NCBI RefSeq assembly: GCF_963576615.1
Contig: NC_088712.1
Coordinates: forward strand, 13,460,541 to 13,524,540
Length of the DNA stretch: 64,000 nt
Direction: 5' to 3'
From: Watersipora subatra
Lineage: Eukaryota > Bryozoa > Gymnolaemata > Cheilostomatida > Watersiporidae
Shown here: positions 31,601 to 42,500 of the stretch, piece after piece
Layout: each line of letters starts with the position of its first letter
Position numbering within the stretch: position 1 is the first letter of the stretch
The notes under the pieces: generated by a model
Databases searched by the model: none
Seen by the model: the letters and a program-made list of their open reading frames with translations, nothing else
Told to the model about the DNA's origin: nothing
Position numbers and translations under genes: made by a program

Positions 31601-34600
31601 CTATTTCCATTCATACTGTCCATCTTCATAAATATAATCTGTCATCGGCTTCTTCTTTGGAATGTCTCGTTGATCATGCATTCTACCTGTTCTTGTCATA
31701 TTTCCAAGCAAGTTTTCTTCTCTATAATTCCTGCTTCCTGATTGCATTTTGGCTAGCATTTCAGACATATCACAATGTCTTGTCTTTAGCGCTTTTAATA
31801 TATTTAGGTGCTGTTGGCTTGTTGGTGAGTAAAATAGGTGCTGTAAATCCAGGTATTGGGTTGAGAAAGTTTGGCCAGTGCATTTTCTGCCCATCTTCGG
31901 TTGCAACAGACAGCATCTATTTCCCTTTTTAAAAGGCATATTTGTTGCTCGCCAGTCGTAATTCTTCTTGTACATTTGTAGATTCAGCAGTGTTGCCTCT
32001 GGTGTAGAGTCTTTAGATTTGGAGCATATCATTTCTTCAGGTAAGTCCAGTATTAAATTTGTGCGCAATCTGGTGTGATCTGCTGTGTGGCATAGCATGG
32101 GGTGATCTGTATACGCTTTTGTTCTTTCAATTAGGTTGCCAATCAAAATAATTATGGCTGCTAGAGCAATCAGTCGTTCCGCTTCTTCCATAGTGGGTAT
32201 TAGTCTTTCTGACTTTTGTCTTGTGCTAAATCGAACAGTCTTATTCTGTGGTAACTGCTGAAACTTAAAATAACTGTCTTTAGCGCTTGCTGACAATTCC
32301 CATGTATGTTTTTCTGTTTGGCTTGTTACTTGCTGTACTGCTTTTGTTCTGTTTGTGGTTATTGTTTCAATGTCTGGCTGCTCTACTCGTGGCTGAGGAT
32401 TTGTCTGCTCTTCTTTGGCTGCTGCATCTCTAGATTTTACTTCCGCTTGAGCTGTTGATGTAGGCGTGTCTTGATCTACGATGTTCACCGTTCTTGTCCT
32501 GTTAATACCTTGAGCTCTGTGGCTAGTGACATTGTTGGCGGTCCTAGATTGGTTTCTGGTGTCTTCAAAGCGTACCATGCGGTGTTGTTGAGTTGGCTGT
32601 CCCGCTGGCATAGAATTAACTGTTTTTCTGCAAAAATAGTGTTGATGTCCGATGTTATTGCAATTTCGGCAAATGGGTCGCCCATCCATTGTGAACTCTT
32701 GTCCCTCATGCTGGCGGTTGTGCTCCCGAGCTCTTAGCATCTGGTTCTCTCTCCACGATTGTCTCTGAGGTGCTCTAGAAAAGTTGGCATTTCTGTGGTT
32801 TCTCCAATTATTATTAAATCTTCGACCTGAAGAGTATCCTGCTTGACTATTTCTATAGCTGCCATGGAATTGTCTGCCCATTGGCCTGTTCCATCTTCTG
32901 TCTCTCCAGTTTGTGTTGGTTGCCGCACTGCCACCATAATTCCTATCTCGTTCGAACCAGTTGTTATTGTTATTCCTTCTGCTTCTATTCTCGGCTACTC
33001 TTTCAGCTTCTCTTAGCTCCAGGTTTTTCAGGCTTTGTTTAATTGCTTCGAGTTGCTCTTCCTGTCGTATGTCACGACTTACTACGCTAACATTTGCGTG
33101 TGCTGATTCATTAAGTAGGATAGCATTGGTCTTTTCCATCCTCTGTGCTGCCTTGAAGGCGCCATCTGCTGTGCTGATGCTAGGATTGTTTAGCAAGCCC
33201 CTCTTGAAAGTCACTGGCAGGCCTCGAACAAATGATGATAATATTATTTGGTCTAGTGCATCAGCATTCATGGTGGGAAAGAGTCTTTTAGCCATAGTGG
33301 TGATGCTGGCATAATATTTACCAATGCTTTCAGACTCCTGCTTTATTCTGTTATTTAGGTCCACTGAGTTTGCTATTCCATCTGTTACAGCAAATTCTTC
33401 AGCAAGTTCAGCTGTGAGCAGGCTGTAATTTTCTTTGATGTATGGGTTCCTTGCTATTATATTACGATAAGTGATGAGAGCACCTTCGGTGAAATACAGT
33501 GGAAGTATTTTTCCCCAATTTTCTCGTGGAATGCTCAGGGCTTGGCAATTAAGCTCATAGTTGTCTGTCCATTCACTGAAGGTGGTTTCTGCTGAGGGTC
33601 CATTTGAAAACTTCTCTACTTCGGGTAGTTTTGTGGCTACATTTATTATGTTTGTGGCTTGCTTATTTGATTGTTCCACTGTTTGTTTTGCAGGTATTCG
33701 TTTGGTAGGCAGTCCTTGTGTTCGTTTATTTTGACAATAATCTAGGTCAGAGCTGTCAGATTCGTAGTAAGGCACCCATGGCTCCTGTAATGGCTGACTG
33801 TTTTTTCTATAATGCTTCTGGCTTGATGCATTGGGCCAAGGTGTTGATTCACACGTGTCTTGCTCTGGTCTAGCTTCTCTTCCCAATTGCATCCCTCGCT
33901 GGCTATGTTTCATCTCACACTCCGGATAGTTTACTCCCTGTCTCATCTTTAATTTCTGGTGTGGTTTGTAGCGTAATCTTTCCTCATTCAACTCCCGCTG
34001 TCTTTGCTCTTCTAGCCATGCTAACCGCTCTTGTTCAAGTCTTTCAAATCTTGTTGAGTATGGCTCTTGTAGGAGTTGTCTCCTCTCTTGATCTAATGCT
34101 CTACCATACTCATTGTTTGCTTCGGCCATGTGATACTGCTTTGGTTTGAGTATGCTTTTCCTTGGTGTTACATCGCATTGATAATCATAACACATTGCTT
34201 GTCGAGGCTGGTAGCATTCTTCATCAAATTTTACTTGTTCTTGGTGTCCTAGTTCTAGCCAATCTTTTGGAAGTTGTCTCCTTTCTGCGCATGGTGACTG
34301 ATTTCTGCACTCTTCATATCTCTCCAATCCATAAGGCCATGTTAGTTTTGGGTTGTTTTTCTTGTAATAATTCTCACTATGTAAGTTTAGGTTGCTCATC
34401 TCTGACCTTTTGCCTCGCACGTCTTCCGGCATGAGTTCTTGTGTCCTTCGCCATTCTCGTTGCTCATTCAGTTTTTTCTCGTGTTGTGGGTTTCCCATGT
34501 TCTGTAGAAGCCGTCCTTTCTTGTGGTGAGCTAGCTGTTCTTCATATTTATTCGCTCTTTCTTCTCTATAATTTCGTATTGGTTGCTGGGTGTCAGCTGC

Positions 34601-35572
34601 TTGTTGTGTGAAGTCATGTTTATTATTAATTGCTCTGCTACTCTCTATTTCAAAATGGTTTTGTTTGATATTGTGCTTTTGCTTGCTGGGTTCTACGCTT
34701 TTGCATGTGCAGCTCTCCTCGTCTGAGCTCTCCTCACTAACTATGATTGCATCGTCACTAAATAGTATGCGAGTTGTTGGTGGGCTGGTTTGTGAGTGCT
34801 TTTCTTTTCTGTTATTTTGTAGGTTGTCTTTATCCTTAGCATTATAACTTGCCAAAATGCTTTTTGCTAAAGGTCTCTGCATTGCTTGTGGCGTTTGGTC
34901 TATTTCCCTGTAACTGGACGCCGGGGATAATCCTTGTCTCGAAATTGGTATTTCATCATCATCTGTGCTTATATGCAAGGGTGGTGAGAACAAGTCAGCA
35001 TGACGCTCAAGTTGCTTTGCTCTCGTGTGTGTTTTGAAGCTCTGGTGTTTGGCTCCGCGATCTTCATCCCCGAGCATATCACATGTCAATCTATTTAACC
35101 AGTCATTGTATCTTGCTAGCTCTGCTGCCTTGTTTATGGCTGTAGCGTCACTTCTACGCTTTGATGGTTGTGCTAACATCGCTTGCTCTCTGCGTTCCTC
35201 ATCATCATCGCTGTTTTCTATTGCAGGTGGTCTGGCAGTAGGTGCCCTCCGTATTGTTGAAGTCGAAGCAAAGGGATCTGCGTCTTCGTGCTGAGCTCTA
35301 TACTCATCCAAAGTAACAAACGTCTCATCGCTCACACTCTCTCTATTGTGTGTCTCCAACTGACCTTGTCTGTCAGCTAACTGGAGAAGCTCTTCTTCTT
35401 GCTGTAAGTTTTCAGTAGTCATTTCGCTGCCCTCTCTATTTTCTTTAGTTGCTTGTGCTTCTGATTCACGCTTCCTTTGCATTTCTTCTGCTGGCTCCTC
35501 ACTCCTGCTCCTTCTATTTCTTGGAGGCTGTACTCCTATTAGATATTTGGCTGTCTCTCGTAGTCGGCTCAT
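31601..35572 (-). CDS. Gag polyprotein with hydrophobic, env-like C-terminus (1323 aa)
   Basis: Uninterrupted frame from the ATG at 35572. Residues about 1-640 are highly charged, glutamine- and arginine-rich. The gag core follows at about 655-830 (EKFSNGPSAETTFSEW ... SSFVRGLPVTFKRGLL), with the pattern of the retrotransposon gag family. Then comes an N/R-rich nucleic-acid-binding stretch and a CCHC knuckle (CRNCNNIGHQHYFC, about 965-978). No protease DSG/DTG motif or RT motif follows. Near residue 1134 a segment LIALAAIIILIGNLI could cross a membrane. After it, scattered cysteines (HPMLCHTADH, GNRCCLLQ, GRKCTG) resemble the start of an envelope-like ectodomain. I infer an internal deletion that joined gag to the start of a former env. 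The alternative is a gag with an unusual tail. Confidence 0.8.
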   Translation of the reverse strand: MSRLRETAKYLIGVQPPRNRRSRSEEPAEEMQRKRESEAQATKENREGSEMTTENLQQEEELLQLADRQGQLETHNRESVSDETFVTLDEYRAQHEDADPFASTSTIRRAPTARPPAIENSDDDEERREQAMLAQPSKRRSDATAINKAAELARYNDWLNRLTCDMLGDEDRGAKHQSFKTHTRAKQLERHADLFSPPLHISTDDDEIPISRQGLSPASSYREIDQTPQAMQRPLAKSILASYNAKDKDNLQNNRKEKHSQTSPPTTRILFSDDAIIVSEESSDEESCTCKSVEPSKQKHNIKQNHFEIESSRAINNKHDFTQQAADTQQPIRNYREERANKYEEQLAHHKKGRLLQNMGNPQHEKKLNEQREWRRTQELMPEDVRGKRSEMSNLNLHSENYYKKNNPKLTWPYGLERYEECRNQSPCAERRQLPKDWLELGHQEQVKFDEECYQPRQAMCYDYQCDVTPRKSILKPKQYHMAEANNEYGRALDQERRQLLQEPYSTRFERLEQERLAWLEEQRQRELNEERLRYKPHQKLKMRQGVNYPECEMKHSQRGMQLGREARPEQDTCESTPWPNASSQKHYRKNSQPLQEPWVPYYESDSSDLDYCQNKRTQGLPTKRIPAKQTVEQSNKQATNIINVATKLPEVEKFSNGPSAETTFSEWTDNYELNCQALSIPRENWGKILPLYFTEGALITYRNIIARNPYIKENYSLLTAELAEEFAVTDGIANSVDLNNRIKQESESIGKYYASITTMAKRLFPTMNADALDQIILSSFVRGLPVTFKRGLLNNPSISTADGAFKAAQRMEKTNAILLNESAHANVSVVSRDIRQEEQLEAIKQSLKNLELREAERVAENRSRRNNNNNWFERDRNYGGSAATNTNWRDRRWNRPMGRQFHGSYRNSQAGYSSGRRFNNNWRNHRNANFSRAPQRQSWRENQMLRAREHNRQHEGQEFTMDGRPICRNCNNIGHQHYFCRKTVNSMPAGQPTQQHRMVRFEDTRNQSRTANNVTSHRAQGINRTRTVNIVDQDTPTSTAQAEVKSRDAAAKEEQTNPQPRVEQPDIETITTNRTKAVQQVTSQTEKHTWELSASAKDSYFKFQQLPQNKTVRFSTRQKSERLIPTMEEAERLIALAAIIILIGNLIERTKAYTDHPMLCHTADHTRLRTNLILDLPEEMICSKSKDSTPEATLLNLQMYKKNYDWRATNMPFKKGNRCCLLQPKMGRKCTGQTFSTQYLDLQHLFYSPTSQQHLNILKALKTRHCDMSEMLAKMQSGSRNYREENLLGNMTRTGRMHDQRDIPKKKPMTDYIYEDGQYEWK

Positions 35573-35801
35573 AATGGCATAAGCTTAATATAATATGCAA
35601 AATACAGATCAAATATTTAAAGCGGTACTGATTAATTAATAAAGCTATTTTTGTTTGTTAGTAATATCAAAATAATGTTTCAGAAAGAATAAAAGATATG
35701 TAGCGTCAAAGTAATATATCCTAAAACTAGATAATTAAATCCAAACAGAAATTTTTTCAAATAAAAATGTTCGATTCAATCTCGGGTTTCAAGCTCCACT
35801 T

Positions 35802-37743
35802 TGTCAAGGGAGAAATTTGTTATTTAATAATTTAATTTATTATATTTATTTGAAATTTATAATAATGATGAATATAAAAAGTAGGTTAATAATGATAATT
35901 TGATATTTAAATAATAATATGAAATGTATCGTTTTTGTGAGTTTCCTTTGAGTGAAATACTACAATGGTTCTATGGTTTTATGGTTCTATGTGTAATGGT
36001 TAGCCTCTGGACCTTGAGTTCAATTTCTCCCAAGACAAATTTTGACCGCAGACAAAGTGGCACTTCTGCCCCAAAAAATCAGACCGTTGCTATAAAGCAA
36101 AATTGAAATACCAACTCAATCAATGGAGATGGGCACTACTATAGTTATCCTTGCAATTTGTTTTGACAGTAAGGCGTTGCTGTATCAATGAGCCCAAGTA
36201 TCAAGTATTATTGAGATTATGAGGCCTACTATCTCTTGTAGGCAACTCTCTGCAGGTAATTATCTTATAATTGACAATAACACGCCAGTGGTTTGTTTCT
36301 ATGTGTCTGCAAACTCTATTTTCCTCCAAAGGTCAAAATAACAATTATTCTGTCAAGGCTTACTAGCTCAAGCAAAAATAACAATATGCTTAGCCCTATT
36401 TGTTATGGCCTTACTAGGTTAAATGAGTACGTATCTGTTAGGCGTGTAGTAGTAGCTCTTACTGTAAACAGGGGCGGCTGAGTTAACTTTCTTCTCTCAG
36501 GGCTTTATGGCTTCCTGGCTTGCCACCTCTTTTTGGGTGAATCGTGTTTGTTGAGTCTATCCTCGGCGAGCTGGTTGCTGCTGGCTCCTTGGCTATCTTG
36601 GGCTTATGTTAATCCTCTTATCTTGGCTCTTCCTTGCGGCGCCCCTTTATCGTCTGGCTCGCTGCCAGCTTCTCCTCTGCGGCTCCCCTTTGCCGTCTGG
36701 CTCGCTGCCAGCTTCTCCTCCTCTTCCCTTGATTTTGCCCCTCTTTTATACTTGTCCTTGAGCCATTGTCGAATGTCATTGGTTGGTTGTGTTTTACTTG
36801 TGGTCTTTGCGTAAGCTTTTGTTTAATTTATATTTCAGATTCCTTGCGGTGAGCTAAAATTCCTTACTGTGGTTGGGATTCCATGACGACAAGCGAATGA
36901 GAAGTGAAAAATATTCTAAGTCCGGTAACAAATTGTACAAAACTGGCCATAACTCAAAAACTAACAATGGCAGCATTATAAAATTAATTTTACAGTAATC
37001 CTCGTTCTAAGACGCTATTAGCTAGCTAATTTATATGAAGCAAGAGAAACTATTATAATATTATGCCATTCTTTGTACAACCATTTCGTCGATATTTTCT
37101 CATAAAATACAATATCTGAGTTAATGAATAATTATGCTATATTTTTCTACTGCTCTACAATACAACATTTTCTAGACTATAATGATGTTATAAGCTATAA
37201 CTAAATATACTAAATAAAGTGTTGTAAATGATTCTTTCACTGATGGCTGGTTGCTGATCTGGTGCACGCCGGCTGCTTCTTCACTCCAACAAGTCATTAA
37301 TGTGGCTGGCTCCTGTGATATTGGCGATATACCTCCATTTTCGCCTGATACTCTGTAGAGTTGTTTGCTTCGCTGAATATCCATTAATAATTGTTGTAGC
37401 TAGTTAGTCTCTTTCATATTAAGTGGTGTTGATCAATAATAATCGTGATTTAGTAACAATTTTATGCTGTTTTTCATTCATTAAGCTTTTCATTATAATG
37501 ATCAGACAACTCCCAATCGAACTGATGTCCCATATATTCACATTGCATTGCATCAGCTGTGATGGTTGGACAACTCCCATGATTGATATTTCTAGCAGCA
37601 TAGCAATTGCCATATATTTCATGTCTGCTTATTGATGCATCACAGTGTTTGGTGCAATGTTTTGCAGCAGTTGTGGTATTAGGTGATCCCACAATTTATC
37701 ATTTCTTTTGACTTTTGGTCATCTATTGCTTCAAACCCTGACA
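35802..37743 (-). repeat. 5' LTR of the gag-only element
   Basis: Direct copy of 29053-30994 at an offset of 6749 bp. Identical as far as I compared, except for one base. Confidence 0.92.
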
Positions 37744-37830
37744 ATACCTTTACTCACCAGTAAAGTTTAGTTGTGTTAGCTTCTTCCTAGTAGCGGCGGA
37801 AAATACGTATGAAATGAAACGGGAAATAGA

Positions 37831-37990
37831 GATTTAGTCGAAAAACTAATGGTCGAAACCGCTGTTGTCGACAGGCTATTTGTAGAATTCGTAGACCATT
37901 AGTCGAAATTTAAGACTATTTGTCGAATTCATAGACTATTTGTCGAATTCATAGACTATTTGTCGAAATTGAAGACTATTGGTCGAAGTA
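37831..37990 (+). repeat. Left terminal repeat array of the MULE element
   Basis: At least six consecutive 20-bp units, for example AGACTATTTGTCGAATTCAT twice, AGACCATTAGTCGAAATTTA and AGACTATTTGTCGAAATTGA. They follow a non-periodic outer part containing GATTTAGTCGAAA. Confidence 0.75.
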
Positions 37991-39440
37991 TTCAAATATT
38001 TTCGCGGAAAATGTTATTTTATTAAGAGAGCACAACTCTAAGTACAAACAAGCCGCTTGCAGTTACAGTACTGCCATATCTTCTGATTTTGGTAGTTGCT
38101 AGTTAATATGATTATTAGGGTTGTGGCTCATTAAAATAGTGTTGAGTAAATGTGTACTAGCAACAATCTTATTGCATCTACAGCTGCACAATTTGCAGTA
38201 GGCGATTCTCCCTTACATCAATACTACTTATTGAACATAAGGAAATACCAGCAGCTGTACTCCATGTATGCTGTGATAGTAAAAGTACCGAATGCATATA
38301 CACTGCATGGTTGTGAAATGCTCACTACTGCACTGCTGCAAAATTATTGCAACTTATTTTACATCTTGTCATTTATAAGGACTTATCCATCTACTGTAAT
38401 AATTTTTTGTCATGGTCACAACCTTAATTACTGTATAGGTGTCATTTGACTTCACAGTACAAGATTATATTATCACAACATAAATATATATACAAATATA
38501 TTTTAGTATGTATACATTGTAAATTAAAACATCTTATACAATGTATGGGATGTTATGTCATGTCGCACCCACATGTCATGTGGGTGCGGCATCGAGGCTT
38601 TAAGGTAGTCATGACTGTAGCCTTGAGCAGAAAATCTTTGAGACTTTATATGCTGATTTACCATGAACATAAACACTGCAAAAATAATGTATTACAATGG
38701 TAGCTCACAAAATTTGAGATAAATTCAATTAAAGTTACAGCCAAACAATAGAACATATGTTATGTTTCATTTAAGGCTGATGTACTGAAAATCACTAAAA
38801 CTGAGTAACTCGATAGTATCTATCATTTTTATTCAGAATTTTCAAGCAGATTAAATATGCCAATAAAACTTTATATATTTCAACTCTATTGCTTTCATTT
38901 AACAAAAACCCAACACATGTTTATAGTTCGTGAAAAAGATAAATATAGAGAAAGTGTTAAGAGTTGTTGAGCATTGATTTCAAATGCTCAACAAACTCAA
39001 ACAAGGAAAAGTGTAAACCCTGAGATGACTTCCCAGTGGTTTGAGCCAAAATCTATTTATAGCTGGCTCTTTGCTTTGAGCTATTCTTGCATTGTTTCTC
39101 AGATGTTTCCCAAATGTGTTGCGCAACAAGACAGACCAGATATTAAACTTCAATGAACATTTTGGAGACATGCAATGATTGACAAGTCTACTTCGAGTTT
39201 TGGGATTAAAGCTAAGTTAGCTAGTAACTCTTTGTAATCATAGAACAAAGAGAACTTTCATTTAAGTAGTTAAAAAGAGTTGCCATAATTTTACTCACCG
39301 CTGTACACAATCTGACCAGCTTAATATTTATGAAAAGAGAAGAAGTAGAAGATTTTGAGTGGATGTATTACACCAACTTTGTACTGTTTTAAAGACAAAG
39401 CAAATTAATTAAGTTGCAATAATGAAGAAAGATTGGCCAT
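37991..39440. other. 5' non-coding part of the MULE element
   Basis: Between the left repeat array and the first coding exon. The 99-codon frame at 38150 lacks motifs and looks incidental. The first exon of the gene or a leader may start here. Confidence 0.4.
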
Positions 39441-39448
39441 TTATCGAG

Positions 39449-39456
39449 ATATAAAT
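39449..39456 (+). promoter_or_regulatory. TATA-like box upstream of the MULE gene
   Basis: ATATAAAT lies 45-52 bases before the ATG at 39501, a distance compatible with a short leader. AT-rich background makes this weak. Confidence 0.25.
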
Positions 39457-39500
39457 TCAAGCGGCAATATCCTATAGTGTAACAGTTTAACAGTAGCAGA

Positions 39501-42500
39501 ATGGCAAGGAAGATGGCAAGTAAGAAAGATTTTTGTGCACATTGTGAAGGACTTGTTACAAAGAGAAACAGAGCTTTTGCTTGTGATAATTGTAATTTAT
39601 GGGTACATCTAAAGTGTACTGCCTTTACGTTGAAAGTCTATCAGGAAGTTGTGAAAGGAGATAGTGAAGTAGACTTCGTTTGCAATAGATGTGTGGTAAG
39701 TGTTCCTGACTTGTCATTACCTGTAATAGGTGTACTTATACTTGCTTGCATTTGTAACGCAGACCTTCCTAAGGTACATGTTCTTTTTAAATTAATAAAA
39801 GTTTTAAATGTCCATAAAGTTATCAAAAATGTATAAACATAAATTAGGGAAACAAATCTTCACGAGCCAAATGTCGTTAAAAACATTGTGTCGCAAAAGG
39901 CATGACTTTTCGTTATTAGCTACATCTGGTATACATTTCAAACAAACTTATTACAGCAAAAAGTAAATAGTGTCAAAAATTCAATTTTTACAAGTGATGG
40001 AAAAACTTGGTTTTGCCATTTACGACCACCACTGGTAAATAAAACTTAAGAGTCGTTATCACTTTACAAAAGTTCATAGAGTTGCCATTTGTAAAGTTTA
40101 AATCACAGAGTATGATTTACCAGACAAAATATAGACCAGACTATTTACCTGTGAGTAACCTAGACTGTAAATTGATTTGCTGATATCAACCTTGCTAATC
40201 TTTGCTAAGCGTATGTTAACATATTAACATACGCTTGAACTAAAGGTTATTTATTGTGATTTATTTACTTAGAAAACTGTGAAAATGTCAATTAACCAAC
40301 AAAAGGCATAAATCAGAGCAAAGCAAATTATATAATTATTATGTTTATGGCAAGTATTTTATATACATGTACACACATACAAAAATCATCAGGGAAATTG
40401 CATGATAGATCGAGATTTTCTAGGTTTATCTGAAAAACTGAATTTATTGCCCAATATCTTTGCTTTTTCAGACTGCTGGTGAAGAAACATCTGAATCGGT
40501 AGTAAAAAGCAAACTGAAGCACTTATGCAGTTCAGCACGATCAAGTCGTACAAATGAAGAATTACGGTAAATTGTTAATAGTATTATTATTCGTTTAAAG
40601 TTTTTGCACTACTCATTTTAAGTGCTTGTGTATGAAATTATATTTCCATTAAACTCAACCATCTAGTACTTATAATTATTGTAGCCATTAGCCAAGTTTA
40701 GATTTTTTCTTCAACAGGTTAACATGCCCAGATGTAAGCTCATTGCATCATCTGACGTACAATTTTGACCCACCACCTAACTTTGAGGAGTTGTAAGTAT
40801 AATTGAAATGTTTTACCCTAAACTGTACATCAGGTTAACATTTTGGTTACCTACATTCAACTGTAGGTAACCAAAATAATATTCAACCAAATTCATCTGA
40901 AATTCAAAACAATTGCCTAATTTATCAAAAGGATTTCTAAAATTAATATAATATGTTATTAGTATATCTTATTATAACAAAATAAAATTGAAGCACACAC
41001 ATATATAAATGATAATGAGCATGATCCGGTAAATCTTTGGTTTGGTACTATATACATAAAAAATAAAATATCACACTGTAGCTTATTGAAATTATAGTTA
41101 TTGAACTTGTTATAAAAAACCTTAAAGGATTACACGTTTTTCACTGTAAGTTCAAATGTGGGAAATTGAATTGCTCAGAACTAATCAAAATAAGATTCTT
41201 ATTACCTTTGATTTCTTTAGAAAGCAGAAAATGTGGTATACGCCTCCCCCAGCAAACTGGATAAGTGATGACATACCAGCTTCATGCAGGTCTAATGTAA
41301 TTAGTGAAACGCAAAGTCAACCTTATACAAGTGTGGAAAAAGAGTAAGTTGAAAAATAACTTATTAAATTTTTTTTTAACTTGTTTTTAGTAACATATTA
41401 TTTTGTGTTGCAACTGTTTTATCTGTTTGTCAAATAACTCTAATATTTTTATATATAGTATCCCAGTAACATCCACAACCGGTGATGGGCAGATAAATGT
41501 GTGTTCTCGTGGTACATCGGCATCTACTCCACAGTCACAAGGTAAAATAAGACATAGTACATCATTTTAATCATCATACAAACCTATGTAATTAAATGTT
41601 AACCTAAATGTACATGTTTGTTGGACACTACATAGTAAATATCTAATGTAGCTATGCTTACTATACATATAGACCCTGTCATTTTGTGTGTGCACGCAGT
41701 TACTCTCAAATGTACTTTTATCAGTTTGATAGCTGCTATCAATTCACTTCAATCTGATTCAGTTTGAACACATTATACGCTGCATGTTTACCAATAGAAG
41801 TTTGTAGAATAGCCCATCCCACTTCTACAAAATAGCATTTCTGTACTTATATTGTAATCACGTTGAAAATATTTTTGTTGATTTTTTGGAAGTCACCTTC
41901 GCTATCCTAATAAGATTCTAGCACACTGGAGGGTAACCACAGTACCTAATGTTATCACACTCAAGCAAGATATTTCTTTCTTGTGACGATTACTCTAGTT
42001 TTATTTGTAGAAAGCAATGCAACAGCAGAATCCATGACACCGTCATTGATATTAACACAATCACTAAATCCTCCATCCGCAAGAGATGAAGAGTAAGTAT
42101 AATATAAAACAATATTATAATTGAATTTAGGATGCTTGACTTACTAAATCTACACTCCGCAGTTTTGTACTCATATGACGTCAAAATTGTAAAAGCTGAT
42201 TCCTATGCAGACCACATCTTGATATCAAGTCATTTGTTAAAACATTTTTTATAAAATTCGACATGTATATGCTATGAGACAAGATCATCTAATTTATATT
42301 TTACTTGCTATCACAAAGTTTGTTGTCTTTCAATTATCCTACCGTATAATTTTAGTCCATGTTGACCATAATGACAATTTATTACAGATCCTTAAGACAG
42401 CATACGTCGTTATCACTAGCCAACAAAACACAGAATGACCACTTGAATTTAATAGATAGCAACCAGTCACAGCCACATCCTCGATCAGAGAGAAAAAGGT

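Larger units (their letters stand above)
29053..37743 (-). mobile_element. 8.7-kb gag-only LTR retrotransposon with 1.94-kb LTRs
   Basis: The LTRs 29053-30994 and 35802-37743 (1942 bp, TG...CA) are direct repeats. They appear to differ by one base (CCCCAGAAAATC versus CCCCAAAAAATC). The flanks share ATAC (29049-29052 and 37744-37747), a 4-bp target duplication. The internal 4807 bp hold one long minus-strand frame. On the minus strand, TGGAGCTTGAAACCCGAG begins three bases after the 5' LTR and is a candidate primer-binding site, but I cannot name the tRNA. No protease, RT, RNase H or integrase is present, so the element must rely on proteins from another one. Confidence 0.9.

Noticed and set aside
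31393..31932. 179-codon hydrophobic plus-strand frame
   Set aside because: It overlaps the 3' end of the gag frame on the opposite strand and starts in non-coding element sequence; it has no motif of its own.
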